This document shows, in pieces, positions 36,600-49,398 of a stretch of DNA of 64,000 nucleotides. The position numbers and the translations under genes are program-made. The stretch covers positions 67,888,217 through 67,952,216 of the forward strand of contig CM048841.1 in NCBI GenBank assembly GCA_026545765.1, in the 5' to 3' direction. Under the pieces are notes generated by a model. The model ran no database searches. It saw only the letters and a list, made by a program, of their open reading frames with translations, and was not told where the DNA came from. The first letter of the stretch is position 1, and every line of letters starts with the position of its first letter. This stretch comes from Plantago major (lineage: Eukaryota > Streptophyta > Magnoliopsida > Lamiales > Plantaginaceae).

Positions 36600-37073
36600 G
36601 TGTTTGGGGATGAGACAAGGCATAGATTATGTGTTTGGCACATTGAGCAAAATGCAGTGAAAAATCTAGCACTACTAAGGAATGATGCCAAATTCAAAGA
36701 AAAGTTTGACTTGGTTTTGAAGTTATGTCGCAATGAAGAACAATTCGAAAGGGAATGGCATTCCATGATTGAAGGTTATAATCTACAGGAAAATACATGG
36801 CTTGCCAAATTGTATGAAATCAGGCTGAAATGGTGTAGGGCTTTAAATAGAGATGCATTTTCTGCTGGGATGATGTCTACCCAAAGGAGTGAGAGCACAA
36901 ACCATTCAATATCTTTCAATTCCAACAAGCAAACTTCACTCACTCAATTCTTCCACCTATTTGATGCTGCAATAGAATGATGGAGGGAGACAGAAATTGC
37001 ATATGATTTCACTTGCAGTAGAGGATACCCAAAGACAACAAACACACATATCCTAATGTATCAGGCTTCAAAG
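36600..37073 (+). pseudogene. MULE transposase, exon 3: C-terminal half of the core
   Basis: It reads VFGDETRHRLCVWHIEQNAV, a hallmark of FAR1-type MULE transposases (TRHRLC-WHI). It continues with FEREWHSMI and the FSAGMMSTQRSESTN block shared with FAR1 proteins. The third acidic residue cannot be placed with certainty. A TGA at 36978-36980 interrupts the frame near the end. Downstream, in the same frame, conserved-looking sequence continues to a donor at 37074. The intron that follows holds Gypsy element C. Confidence 0.87.
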
Positions 37074-37146
37074 GTACAAAAAATTACTTTTTAACATTTT
37101 ATTGTCTATCTATAATATATAATTGCCTATGGTAGCAAACTAAACA

Positions 37147-38109
37147 TGTTGATACGGAAATATGTCCAATCCGACATAAATGACCTAGGAACATTTTCCT
37201 AAGGCGTCCTAAGTCATCCAAAGGATCCGAGGCACTTTAGTCCGATCCAATGGTCCAATCCGGGCAGACCATCTATGGTCCGACCCACCCTAAGAGAAAG
37301 GGACAAAGAATTTGGACCTGCAAGGCCCGACCCGGAACCCTAGGTCCGACCCACCTTGGTCCGAGCCTCCCTGGGAAAGGAGCATAGTGCTAAGTCAGCA
37401 CCCTCTCCGACCCAAGGACTCCGATACGGATGTCAACTCGGATCCAGCATGACCATCTCATAAAGCAACCAAGCAAATGGGCACCAAAGAGTGAGGTGTC
37501 CGAACCCAGGAGCTCCGAATCGGAAGAGTTGGACAGACAGGAGAACTTCCTCAGCTGACAACCAGGCGCTGTCCGGATCAGGCATCCGGACCGACCTCTC
37601 CGAACCTGGGATCTCGGCAGACTCTGTCACATCCTCAAGAACTCTCCCAATAATGACCAAACTACCCCTAAAGCCCAAGATGGCATGGGCTAAAGCTTCA
37701 TTATTGGGCTATGGGGCTCATCTTAGCATTGGTGGCTCAATCCTAGCCGTACACATGGCGCGATCCTGGCAAGGCCTTCCATTTCAATGATAGCCTATAA
37801 ATAAGGCACATATCCCAATAAGCAAGGTACTTCAAGTAAGTCACTTCGAACAAGTCTTTTCGCTAGTCACATCACGAGCATTATACAGAGCTGATCCTCA
37901 GTCACTCTCGAGTAAAGTCTCATCCCAGTTTGACACTTAGCAAACCGGGCACTAACCCCCCCCCCCCCACTCAAGTGTGCAGGTCCTTACCGGAGTAGTT
38001 GGCAGCTGGTTCTTACGCTTCGGTCCTCACCTAGCAAGGAGCCTCTTACCTTGGCACCATTTGGAAGAGTCAAATAAATCTAAGTGATTGGGGAGTTAAA
38101 CCCTCAACA
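37147..38109 (+). repeat. 5' LTR of Gypsy C (963 bp)
   Basis: GC-rich, with many GTCCGA words and a C-run near 37958. A TATA-like CTATAAATAAGG lies near 37795. It pairs with 50474-51431. One patch near 37550-37570 differs strongly between the copies, while the rest is almost identical. Confidence 0.93.
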
Positions 38110-38112
38110 TTT

Positions 38113-38129
38113 TGGCGCCGTCTGTGGGA
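38113..38129 (+). other. Primer binding site of Gypsy C
   Basis: TGGCGCCGTCTGTGGGA starts three bases after the LTR. This TGGCGCCGTCTGTGGG form is common in plant Tat-type Gypsy elements. The exact primer tRNA cannot be assigned by eye. Confidence 0.85.
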
Positions 38130-38159
38130 ATCTTTACAAAAAGTCCCGTTCTCTTCAGT

Positions 38160-40100
38160 AATGGCAAGAACAAGAAGGTCCGCAAGAACCAACGCCATTG
38201 CCGTACGCCACTCGAGACAAAGGGGGGACCTCCCACTAGAAGAGGAGGAGTAACAAGAGTCTCGACAAGAGAAGTGGTAGACAATCCAAGTGATGGCCAT
38301 ACCGCCAGTCTTTCTTCTGACGAGGAGAGAGCCACTAATCCACCAGTAAGGGTCCAGACACTTGGGGACGGCGAGTTTCCTCCGTCAGAACACATGGTCC
38401 TCCCTGTAGAAACTTTACCCACCCAAATGGATGATCATTCGTCCTAGTGAATTTGGAATGAATGAGAATCATTGGCCTCTTACTCACCACTATTCAAGGG
38501 TGTTTTGGATCAAACAACCTCCGGCCTCCTCACCCCACCCCGCCACGCCAATCCCGAGGCAAGCTGAACCCGCTCAATCGAGAAATGAGCACCGTCCGAT
38601 CCAACAAAGGTTGGGGGAGCAAGCTCAACCAGAAGATCTGAGACACCTTCTCAATAGAAGAGCCGCTGCCTCTCACGAACAACGAGGGAGAAGTCCGTGC
38701 AGCCATGGTAGTGGGAACCAGTCGGCGAGGAGCTCAACAACAAGTGCCTAGGGATCAAATGGCAGAAAGCACCCCGATTGTTCCAATCAATGATCTCCCT
38801 CCAGATGTAGCCATCAACCCAGGATGGTGAAAGAGGCGGTGGCCGAGATCTACCTCCAACGAAGGCCTTGAAACACAAATTGCCACCTTGAGCAGGATGG
38901 TCAAAGCACATGAGAAGGTGGTAGTTAAAACTCCCAACCCTTTGTGCGATGAGATCAGAAAAGAAAGAAAGCGCCCCGATTGTGTTATCCCAAACCTTGA
39001 GCATTACTATGGAGATACTTGCCCTGTAGGGCATCTTACTAGGTACGAAAGTAAGATGGAAAGCAATGGACTCAACGACAACATGAAAGCTCTCAACTTT
39101 TCCACCACACTCTTTGGAGAAGCAATGGATTGGTAGACCTCACTACCCAATGGTTCCATCAAATCATATGCGGACGTCGCCTCCCTTTTCCTAAAAAGGT
39201 TTGAGAAGGCGAAAAGAAGGAAGAGATCAGTTGAGCACCTGGCTGGCATAATCCAGAGAGAGCATGAGGACCTCAGAACCTTCCTTGATCGCTTCAACGC
39301 TGAAGTACGACAGGTAGAACCTCATAGCATCAAAGAGCGGGTCCGACACCTCTATGCCAACACTTATAATGATAAGCTTAGAAGGAAGCTTTCTAACGAA
39401 GAAATCACCACTGAGAAGTACTTGGAAGAAATCTGCGAAGGAGTCTTGTATGGAGAAGATTACCGAAGGAATGTCCCGATAAGAGCAGGGATCAAGGAGG
39501 GAAAAGAACAAGTACGGCAGGAACCCCCTCCTCGTCAAGGGAAGTTTGAGCAAAAAAGAGATCTCAGAGATAGAAAAGAATTCCACAGAGAAAGAACTCC
39601 ACCCAGGAGGTTTGCCGAGTATACTCGCCTCAACAGACCAAGATCCGACATCTTGGCTTCTATTGTTGAGAAGGACTTGGATATACAATGGCCTAAACCA
39701 GTCAAGAGCAGCAAGAAGAGTAAATTCTCTAAAGACTACTGTAGGTTCCACAAACAGTAAGGTCACCCAACTGAGGATTGCATCCAGCTGAAGACAGAAA
39801 TTGAAAGGCTAGTGAGAAGTGGGAAGTTGAAAGAACCACCAGTTGAAGATGAGCCCTCTAGGCATAGAAGGAATGAGCAAAGAAGAGAGGAGCATGGTTC
39901 TGAACCTCCGACAGGATCTTTACCACCACCTCCCGCCGAAATCCCACCTCGGCAGGCCCAAAGATATCAAGGTTACCGCGAAGAGACAGAAATGTAGAAT
40001 CTCCCCTACAGTGGAGTTATCAACGCCATTGCAGGAGGACCAACAGGGGGAGATAGCAGAAATGCAAGGGAAAGGACCGCGCAACACTTAAGAAATAACG
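38160..40100 (+). pseudogene. Gypsy C gag region
   Basis: The capsid-type segment lies at about 38880-39440 (retrotransposon gag family, with SIASPKS/TLFGEAMDW-like sequence). A zinc-binding stretch of the form CRFHK..GHPTEDC lies near 39740-39780, and basic, proline-rich sequence surrounds both. Fossil, with breaks. Confidence 0.75.
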
Positions 40101-40199
40101 ACAGGGCTTACGGTCCACCAGCTCTGAAAGGCACAAATGCAATCACCTTTGACGATAGCGAGATCCCCCCACCAACGTCTGGCGGAGGAGATCTCAAGG

Positions 40200-43100
40200 A
40201 CCCCGATGTCCCTTTGGTTGTTTCTCTAGTGATTTCCACTTACAAAGTCAACAAGGTGCTAATCGACACAGGAAGCTCCTCCAATGTCCTATCCAAAAGG
40301 ACTGTTGAGCAAATGCATCTGGGGCAAATACAATATGGACGAGTATATACCTCATTAGTAGGTTTTGGAGGGTCTGTAGTACGTCCCATTGGAAGTATAC
40401 CACTGCAAGTCTCCATGGGCACTTTTCCGACAAGAGTGACCCAGACTATCCTCTTTGTGGTAGTAGATAGTACCTTTGACTATAACGCGATCTTGGGTCG
40501 CCCGGGACTTAACCAATTCAGAGCAATCGCTTCTCCCCTACACAACAGGGTGAAGTTTCCAACCCCGAATGGCGTAGGGGAAGAAACGGGCAACATTAGA
40601 GAAGCCTGGGAATGCTACATCATGTCAACCAGAGGAGCCACAGAACCTGTCCTTTCAGTCGCTAAGGGCCCTCTTAGCCATTCTCCCATTACTCTAACAC
40701 CACCAAAGGAAGAGATCGGTATCGGATCGTTCAGAGAGAAGTTCCCCAAGACATCTATGATAGAATCCCATGAAGCCTTGAAAGAGGTCCAACTGGTCGA
40801 AGGAAATCCGGAGAAAACAACTCGGATTGGAACAGAGATAAGTGCGGTAGTAGAGCGGAAGCTCATCGCCTACCTTCGGGACAATCGCGACATCTTTGCT
40901 TGGAGCACAGATGATCTCAAGGGGATAGACCCAAGGATCACAGTTCACCGTCTGAACATGGATCCTACGGTCAAGCACATCCGCCAAAAGAGGAAAGACT
41001 TTGGACCAGTTGAGGATGCTATCATAGCAGGGGAGGTTGACAAATTGATGAAAGCAGGTCATATCGAAGAAGTCAGATACTCTGATTGGGTCTGCAACGT
41101 GGTCCTCGTCGAAAAATCTCCAGGAAAGTGGAGAATGTGCAATGACTTCACCAGACTCAACAAGTTTTGTCCAAAAGATCCCTATCCATTGCCACGCATA
41201 GACCAGCTGGTTGATTCCACTGCAGGATGTGCACTTCTAAGCTTCATGGATGCATACCAAGGCTTCTACCAAATTAGGATGGCTCAAGAAGACATCAAGA
41301 AAACGGCATTCTTTGCGGCCGGAGGAGTCTATTGCTTCAAGGTCATGCCTTTGGCCTCAAAATGCAGGAGCCACTTACTAACGGTAAATAAGATGTTCAA
41401 GGAAGAACTGGGAAAACAATGGAAGTCTATGTGACGACATGCTTGTGAAAAGCAAGACGAAGAGGAGCACATCGAACACCTCAACAATTGCTTTTCTATT
41501 CTCCGGAAATATGGAATGAAGTGAACCCGGAAAGTGCACTTCGTTGGTAAAAGGAGGAAAATTCCTTGGTTACATGGTCACGTAAAGAGGCATCGGCGCT
41601 AACCCAGAGAAAATAAAGGCAATCATAGATCTACCACAGCCCAAAACTGTCAATGAAGTTCAAAACTTCTAGGAAAGGTGATGGCGTTGAGCCGTTTCAT
41701 CTCCAGTCCGAGAAGAACCTTCCTTCTTTAAGATCTTACGAAAAGGAAATAAGTTCGAGTGGACAAAGGAATGCGAAGAGGCCTGGAAAACTTGAAAACG
41801 TCTCCTCTCGCGCCTTCCATCTAAACCCATGGAGGATGAAACCTTTACCTTTATTTGGCCACCACTGATGAAGCAATGAGTTCTGTACTGGTACGGCTAC
41901 AAGACAACGAGCATTTACCAATTTACTATTTGAGCAAACCTCTTGTAGGCTCCGAAGCCAGATATGTCAAGGTTGAGAAGCTCGCCGCATTGGTTTACAT
42001 CGCGGCCGATGAAGCCTTACTTCAAGTCGCATCGGATTGTGGTCCTTACAAATGAGCCACTCAAACATGTCTTGGAAAAACCGGATCACCAGACGCTTTA
42101 TCCAAATGGGCTATTGAGCTAAGTGAATATGATATTGGGTATCAAGCCCCATCTGCCAAGAAAGCACAAGTTCTGGCCGACTTCCTGGTAGACTATCCAG
42201 AGAAAGCAGAAAAGGAGAACGAAAACTCCCAGGAAAAGGCTAGTCATGTGGTGATAGCCCAGATCAAGGAATCAAGTGGAGAGAACGGTCAAGAAACACA
42301 AAGAGGTAGCATCCAGCCTAAGACTCAGTATCACCAACCTATGGATGATTCACTAAGGGTGAGGCACATGTTTCTTTTGGATGAAGAACTCAATATCTCA
42401 ACGACTGCATCTTCCGACAAGAAACAGAAGGTTGAGAAAGCACTCACTCCCACTTTAGAAGGAAAGGGAGGAAACAAAGAATGTTGGACATTACAAGTGG
42501 ATGGATCATCAACCGGACGGTTGGGAGGAATAGGAATTTTCCTTGAAAGTCCTGAAGGAGCCAAACTTGAGTACGCCATCACTCTCAACTTCAAAGTGAC
42601 GAACAACGAGGCCGAGTATGAAGCACTTATCACCGGCCTAAGAATGGCGAGAGCCCTTCGGGTGAAAAGGATCAAAGCCTACACAGACTCGCAGCTCGTA
42701 CAATCCCAATTCTCCGGGTCCTTTACCACCAAAGGACCTAACATGATCAAATACTTGGAGCTCCTCAGGAAAGAGGTTGATCACTTTGAAGAATTTACTC
42801 TCGACCAATTCCACAGAGAGTGGAATGAAAAAGCCGATGCTCTCTCCAAGTACGCCTCAGCCTTAGGAGCTTTAGACACAAGAAGTGTCATCCTAATGAC
42901 CCGCGCGGAATCCTCCCTAGCTAACCCCAACGGAAAGATGTTTCTCTTGAGCACAGAAAGAAACTGGATGACCGATATATTCCATTACCTCAAGGATGGT
43001 ACTTTACCTGTGGATCCTAGAGAGGCCAGGAAGATTCAATGTCGAGCTAACAGATACTTTATTTTGGGAGAAGATCTCTACAAAAGATCCTACAGCGGAA

Positions 43101-44170
43101 CTCACTTGAGATGCCTAGATCCTCAAGAGGCGAAAACTGCGATGGAAGAAATCCACGCCGGAAGTTGTGGAAGCCATTCTGGAGGAAGGACTTTGGCACA
43201 AAAGATCATAAGACAAGGATACTATTGGCTAACTATTGACATAGATGCTGCCAACATCGCCCGCGCCTGTGAAGACTGCCAATACTATGCCAACATACCA
43301 CACCGTCCGACCAACCCTATGATTCCGTCAATCATAGCTTGCCCATTTGATCAATGGGGCATAGACATAGTTGGTCCCTTTCCGCGAGGAACACATCAAA
43401 AGAAGTTCTTGATAGTGGCAGTGGAGTACTTCACTAAGTGGGTCGAAGCTGAAGCAGTGTCAACCATCACCGAAAGCAGAGTGCGGACATTCATCTGGAA
43501 GAACATCATCTGCCGGTTTGGACTCCCACGAGTGTTAGTTTCAGACAATGGAGCACAATTTTCTGGGTCAAGGCTGAAGGAGTGGCTTCAGTCCTTCAAA
43601 ATAGAACAACGCTTCACTTCCGTTGGCCACCCCCAAGCCAATGGCCAAGTGGAAGCCACCAATAAGACCATAGTCAAAATTCTGGAGAAAAGGTTGAGAA
43701 CTTCCCAAGACAGTTGGGCGGAGGATCTTGACGCGGCCCTTTGGGCGCATCGAGCAACGGCCAATCGCCATTAAGAAACACCTTTCTCCTTGGTCTATGG
43801 ATCCGAGGCGATCATCCTTCGGAGACAGTGGTGGCAACCTGAGAATCCAAAGAATACAACCCGGTGATAACGAGCTCGCAAGGATCTATGACCTTGAGCT
43901 CCTTGAAGACAAGCGATAAGGCATCGCCAACATCCTTCAAGTACCAATCGCCGAGCCTATAATAAACGTGTCTTTCCCAAGGACATACAAGTTGGAGACC
44001 TAGTCCTTAGAAGAGCGATATACTAAGTCATGTGGGAAAGCTGAAACCCAGTGGGAAGGACCGTACAAGGTTCTGTGCAAGAGTTAATGGAAGCTTTGAG
44101 CTAGAAGATGAACAAGGGCGGGCCTTGAAGAGAACTTGGAATGCCAAGAATCTCCAAAAGTTTTACACTT
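40200..44170 (+). pseudogene. Gypsy C pol region
   Basis: The aspartic protease shows LIDTGSSSNVL (near 40258-40290). Reverse transcriptase shows WRMCNDFTRLNKFCPKDPYP and FMDAYQGFYQI (41130-41280). RNase H remnants lie near 41855-42055. The archaeal-type second RNase H has WTLQVDGSS, NNEAEYEALI and AYTDSQLV (42484-42710). The integrase has a zinc finger (HAGSCGSHSGG...CEDCQ) and a DDE core (WGIDIVGPFP, VSDNGAQF, HPQANGQVEATN; 43150-43670). No chromodomain is seen, in keeping with Tat. Fossil, with breaks, mostly in the later reverse transcriptase part. Confidence 0.88.
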
Positions 44171-46366
44171 AGAGAAGTATGGCAACGACTGTCACCTTCC
44201 TCTATCTTGTCGACCTGTTTTTTGTGTTTGAAAAAAGGCCTTGAAGCCCTCAAGTTGTAAGTCGATTTCGGTCAAATCAATACAACTGCGATTTCATAAA
44301 CATTGTTGATAATCATGTCCTCGAAGATATTTAACTACTCGATCCGAATCTAGATCATACATTGATCCGGATCGGACTGACACAATCAAGCAGTGTCCGA
44401 CCTTCACAAAGGCAAATACGCTTTTATTAAAACAGTGCAGGTTTACAAAGTCAGGGTCCGAAGAGCCCTAATCAAGCTTACAAAAACAAGCTCCTACTCT
44501 ATCTCTTTTCTACTATTACAACGAAGCTTCCTAATTAACCCTGAGCTACCAAACCAAACCCCATCCGAACACCATCATTTGCATCAGAGGCGCTCAAGGA
44601 AGAAGGAACTATACCATCCGAACTTTGATTGCTTACGGGCAGAGGTTTCAAAGCCCCTTCGGACGATCCAAAGTTTAACAGCAACCGGACTATGTAGCCT
44701 AGGCCATTCATTGATTCCAGAAAGGATACTTCATCACTTCGAATGATGAAGCTCGTTAATCGACCATCCGGATCGCATCATACCAAATACTATGAACACA
44801 CCCCAGATTCAGCGTAGTTGGAAAGCGACCAGCCCGGATTGTCGGATCAACACAAGTCACTCCGGAGGCTCCCGTTGGTCCGAGTTCCAACAAGACCGGC
44901 ATTGTCAGGGACTCCGTTCCAGAATTGTAAGTCGCTCCCTCGAGCCTTCAATTCTGGAACAAAGCCACCGACAAAACCAAACCGCTCGGATACACATCCT
45001 CAAGGACGAGCTAATAGACCTACTCAAAGTGATACTTCTCCCTCCATCCGAGAAACGAGCAACTAGACACAACAGGATTGGTAGAAAGCCTTCCAACATT
45101 TCGGGCGGTTTCTTACGACCGAACCACGAAATACTGGAAGGGATTCTATCAAACCAATTCTGCCGACTTGTCGCCCCCCGGGCGCATAACCAGAGCGGAT
45201 TGCCTCGGACGCATTGAGATTCAAAACCAACTATTTGAAGATCCCCGAACCATCCAGCTAATCTACCTCTTTGGGGCTAAAAGTCACGAATATAGACCAC
45301 AGCCCCGGAGAAAGAAGATTAGCCTGACGATCAGAGGAATTGATGAGCAAAAATTTCAGGCCTCACTCGGTACGGGCCGTATCCTCGAAGATCCGAAGCT
45401 GGCTTTCCGAGCAAACTAATTTCCACGACTCTCACCGAAGAACCAGCCCGGGTAGACTTCCGAATCATCGGAGAAACCCTTGGGACGAGATCACGGGCGA
45501 GAGTGATGGCATAAACATGCTCACCAGCCACTCGGACTCGAGCTCCGGACCTTTGATTACTATAAAAGGGGGCGAGATGTCTTAATCAAAAGCCGTACAA
45601 AGCAGGGGTATATATAGAAAGAGAAGGCCAATTAAAAGCAGACACATGCCCCATATTCACAGGAGATGGGCTTGGGCCACACATGGGCCTAGCTCTTCGG
45701 CTTCCATTGGCCCAACCCAACAATCCATCCACACGGTCGAGCATACCGACTATGCTACTCACTCGGACGTACCAAGCTCGGGGCTAACATAACAACATCC
45801 GGTTAATCGTGATTCGTCAGAGACACCACAGACTTGATCTCGATCGACTTTTCACTATCTCACAAGTCTGCAGGACTCGGAAAGACACACCAAGTCAACG
45901 TCCGAATCGTCTTAACTTATCACGATACAAGGAGATTCTTTTTCTCGAAAGCCTGACCACTCTAAGACGTGGCTCCGGACCGTTCGTGATCCAGTTTATT
46001 TCTATTATAGCTTCCGATTCGGATGGGAACAACGATTGATCGTCCCCCAAGACCCGCAAAGGCAAATTTGAATCAGGCAAACTAATGTCCTGGCGGTATG
46101 GATCTCAAAGGTCCGAACCCACTATCCGAGTCTACGAGAGTTGATGAGTTGCTAAGCAAATACGAAATTAAACGTGCAAGGATGGAAACAAAGAATAGTA
46201 TATCAAGAATAAAAATAGTTCCGAGCCATCAAAGGACCCGAACCAATACCATTCATCAAAGATAAGTATATGTTTGTACAAACAAAAGATGATGGGCAAA
46301 AACGACAAACATTTCTTTTTGGCCCGGAGGCACCCTATTACAAAAAATCCGGGGCATACCCCGTCT
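44171..46366. other. Gypsy C long non-coding spacer
   Basis: About 2.2 kb between pol and the antisense gene, rich in TCCGA/TCGGA words. No convincing reading frame is visible. A long spacer here is usual in Tat elements. Confidence 0.7.
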
Positions 46367-49300
46367 TCACTGCCTTCGCCGCTCGGACGAACTAGGTTGC
46401 GACTGAGAGGGGCCGCCCGTATCCTTCTCCGGAGGCGCTTGACCTTGCTGTTGGGCTATCCTCCGTGCTCTCCGAGCCTCAACCTCTTTCAGGAAGGCCG
46501 GACACTCCTCCATCAGGTCGAGGTCGCGATCAAAGCCTTGGACAGGCCCGGGCAAAGTCAGCCAGTCTCGGTTGTGCTCCAAGTGGTCCTCCAAAGGAAC
46601 GAAAACACTAGACATGAGCACCCGAGGGACGAAGGATGGGAGATACGGACCGCCGTGGTTGTACTTCTTGCCCTCCGACTCGTCGCAAACCAGCTCCACA
46701 AATTCACATTTGAGCAAATCTTCGTCCAAAACACCCTCCGGAGCGAAGTCCGAGCCATCTCCATTTTTAAAGGCGGATACCCCCTCAGCCTCCAAGTTAC
46801 AATCGTCCGGTACCCAACCTTTCCTCCGGCACTGCTCCACAGCTGCATCAAACCCATCTTGACGGGCCTCATCATACTTTGACTCGAGTAAGAACTTGTA
46901 GGAGTCCGAATCAAGGAAATCTTGGACAGCCCTTGTCCGGACTCCCCGAAGCTCTTTCAGCATCTTATCCTTGAAAGTCCGAGAGACGGCCACGAAATCG
47001 TCCAAACTATCTTGGTGCACTTTCAAATCAGCCTCCAAAGATCGAATGGCACTTTTCATCTTGGCCGTCTCCGACTCGGCCTCTTGTTTCGCAGCTATGG
47101 CCTTCTTCAGGCGCTCCGAAGTGCTGTGCAACCGGGACGCTTCAATCGCCCGGGCAGCCTCAGCCTTGGCTAGATCTTCTTCCAGGGTAGCCCTCCGAGC
47201 AGCCACCAAGGAGCATGCTTCAACAGCAGCAGCAAGCTGAAAACAAAAACGGAACATCGGAAGCGTTAGATACCTCCGAATCACAGAAAGATGTGAAACC
47301 GACGGAAAGCTTAAACTCACTTTGCGCTGAGCGGCAGTTAACTCCGCAATCCGCTCTAGCTCCGAAGCAGCAACCAACCGAGCAACTTCAGCATCCGACT
47401 CCAGCTCAGGAGCCTCGCCCACCTTTCCTTTGCCCTTCTTGGCGGGAGGATTCGGACCTTCGGAGGAGCGCTTTTTTGGAGCTGCAGCGCTCGATCCGCT
47501 TGCGGGAGGATCTCGCGACACGGATCTCGGAGGCTTCTTCGAGCCCTTAGTTGCGACCACCTTACCCTTGTCTGGAGTAGGGATGGTTTGGGCCTCTTCG
47601 CCGCATGACTCTCGAGACTCCTCCACTCGGAACACAAGAAGCATTTCAGGCTGTTCATCGGAAGAACGGTGGAGGTCTTGATAACTGGGTCCGAGAACCC
47701 TCCGCTAACTCCTTCACAAGCGTTGCTGACGCTGCAGCTCCCGCATGGTCGACATCGTATACTCGAACCAGAAAGCTGCACATCCGAATCACAATAAGTT
47801 GCAAGATACGAAAGAATCTACAAATGATAATCATATAGTCGACAAACAGACAACCGACTCGGACAACCAACCAGAGGCAGAGAGAAACCACTTACTCAAA
47901 TCCTCCATGTTGTCACAAAAACTTGGCTCGGACAAGCCGGCCAAGAAAGGCAGAGGCTGACATATCAGACCTCGGAAAAAGTACTTCTCCGGCTCTTGAC
48001 TCCGGTGGAACGCTTGCATCCACAAGGGGATGTTCCGTGCCGGTGGCTTCCAATCTGGTAGATTGCCCCGGAAGAACTTCTTCTCAAATGCCACGTGGGC
48101 CTCTCCGCTTCGGATTGCCCGGGCTTCAGAGCCGGACGGACAAAAATGTACCTCTTGAACCATTGGATTCCCAATGAGGACAAGGGATCAACAAAAAATG
48201 TGTATGCCTGGCGACATACGAATGTATAAAACCAAGTGTTCCTACTACTTACACTAATGTTAAACAATTTACGGAAATTGTCGAAGGTGAGCGGGATGCC
48301 TTTATATTTACATAACACTCCGAAGCACATCAAATTTCCGAGGGAGTTGGGGATGATCTGGTGCGGACTCAAGCCCATGCTGTTCAAAATCTCCAGAAAC
48401 TCGGACGATACCGGTAGCCGCCATCCGCAATGGAGACTTATCTCATAGACAAACATGTAGCCCGGAGGCAGATTATAGAAAGCATGAGATTCGTCCGGGA
48501 TAAGAATCTCCACACACTCCGGGATCTCATATCTCCTCCGGAGCTCATCCACTTCATCGGCTCGGATGGTTGAGGCACAAGTAGGCAGAGTACCATCTTC
48601 ATTCAACTCGCCCTCCGGATCGGGGTGAGTGACCTGGTCTCTAGACCAAGGAAACTTCACTTGGAAAACGTCCTCACCCTTCCTCAGCCTCTCCGGACGA
48701 TCTTCCTCAGCCACCTGCCGACTCGGCCTTGCTTGCCCAGCAGTTTCCACACGGAGCACATTAGCGGATGGCTCTGCACCTTTTTCCTCCTCGGAACCAG
48801 AATCTTCGCCCCGCACACCTTCTTCTGCCTCATCTTCCTCGGATGAGGAAGCTAACTCTACAACATTCCTAATAGGCGCAGCAACTTGCACACGATCTTC
48901 CTCACCCTCTTCGAAGATGCTCAAATTGGGAGGTGCTTCAGAAGTATCATGCACTTCCTCGATAGTTGGCGCCTGCGGATCCGGAATGAACGGGACTCGA
49001 TTAGGATTACTCCTAAAGTTATAACCTAGGGTGCGAATTAAAGTACGGATCTCTACCAGAAGTTCGGATTCCTGGCCAGCCCGACCCGGGCGACGAGTTC
49101 CTATAACTCGCGAGCTTGTCTCTTGAGCCGCTACAATAACCTGCACATGCGACACTCGCAAGTAATCCGGATGCCTCGGAGGACCAGAATCTGGAACAAC
49201 TAACCGAAGTAAGGAACTTACCTCGGGCTCTTCCCGACTCGGATGGGGCGCTTGCTCCACCTCCAGCACTTCGTCATCATCCATGATCTCAATCTCCTCG

Positions 49301-49398
49301 GAGCTATCGGTTAAGGATATCGCCTCGGAGTCATATCCCTTAGCCTCGGATCGATTTTGGCTATCACTCTCGGACATCCTAGGGAAAGGAGAAAGCAA
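46367..49398 (-). pseudogene. Gypsy C antisense gene (plant 'gypsy-type transposon' domain, PF04195-like)
   Basis: It is read on the - strand from the start codon near 49377-49398. An acidic, Ser-rich N-terminus leads to a conserved block with LPPGYMFVYEISLHCGWRLP, FGVLCKYKGIPLTF and NTWFYTFVCRQAYTFFVD (48500-48190). This is the domain annotated as 'putative gypsy type transposon' in plant proteins. After a probable intron region, a Lys/Pro-rich segment and a long Ala/Glu coiled coil follow (47560-46900), ending near 46367. Such antisense genes between pol and the 3' LTR are a feature of Grande-like Tat elements. Their role is unknown. Whether this copy is whole is uncertain. Confidence 0.75.

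Noticed and set aside
35672-36613. Separate small genes suggested by the interrupted frames
   Set aside because: They are consecutive parts of one FAR1-type transposase exon interrupted by two stops.
37433-38447. Open frames in the Gypsy LTR and leader
   Set aside because: Not conserved in sense with known gag proteins; they overlap the LTR, primer site and non-coding leader.
44393-46039. Several 70-140 residue frames on the + strand in the Gypsy spacer
   Set aside because: Composition follows the GC-rich TCCGA repeats, and no domain or neighbouring start context supports them.
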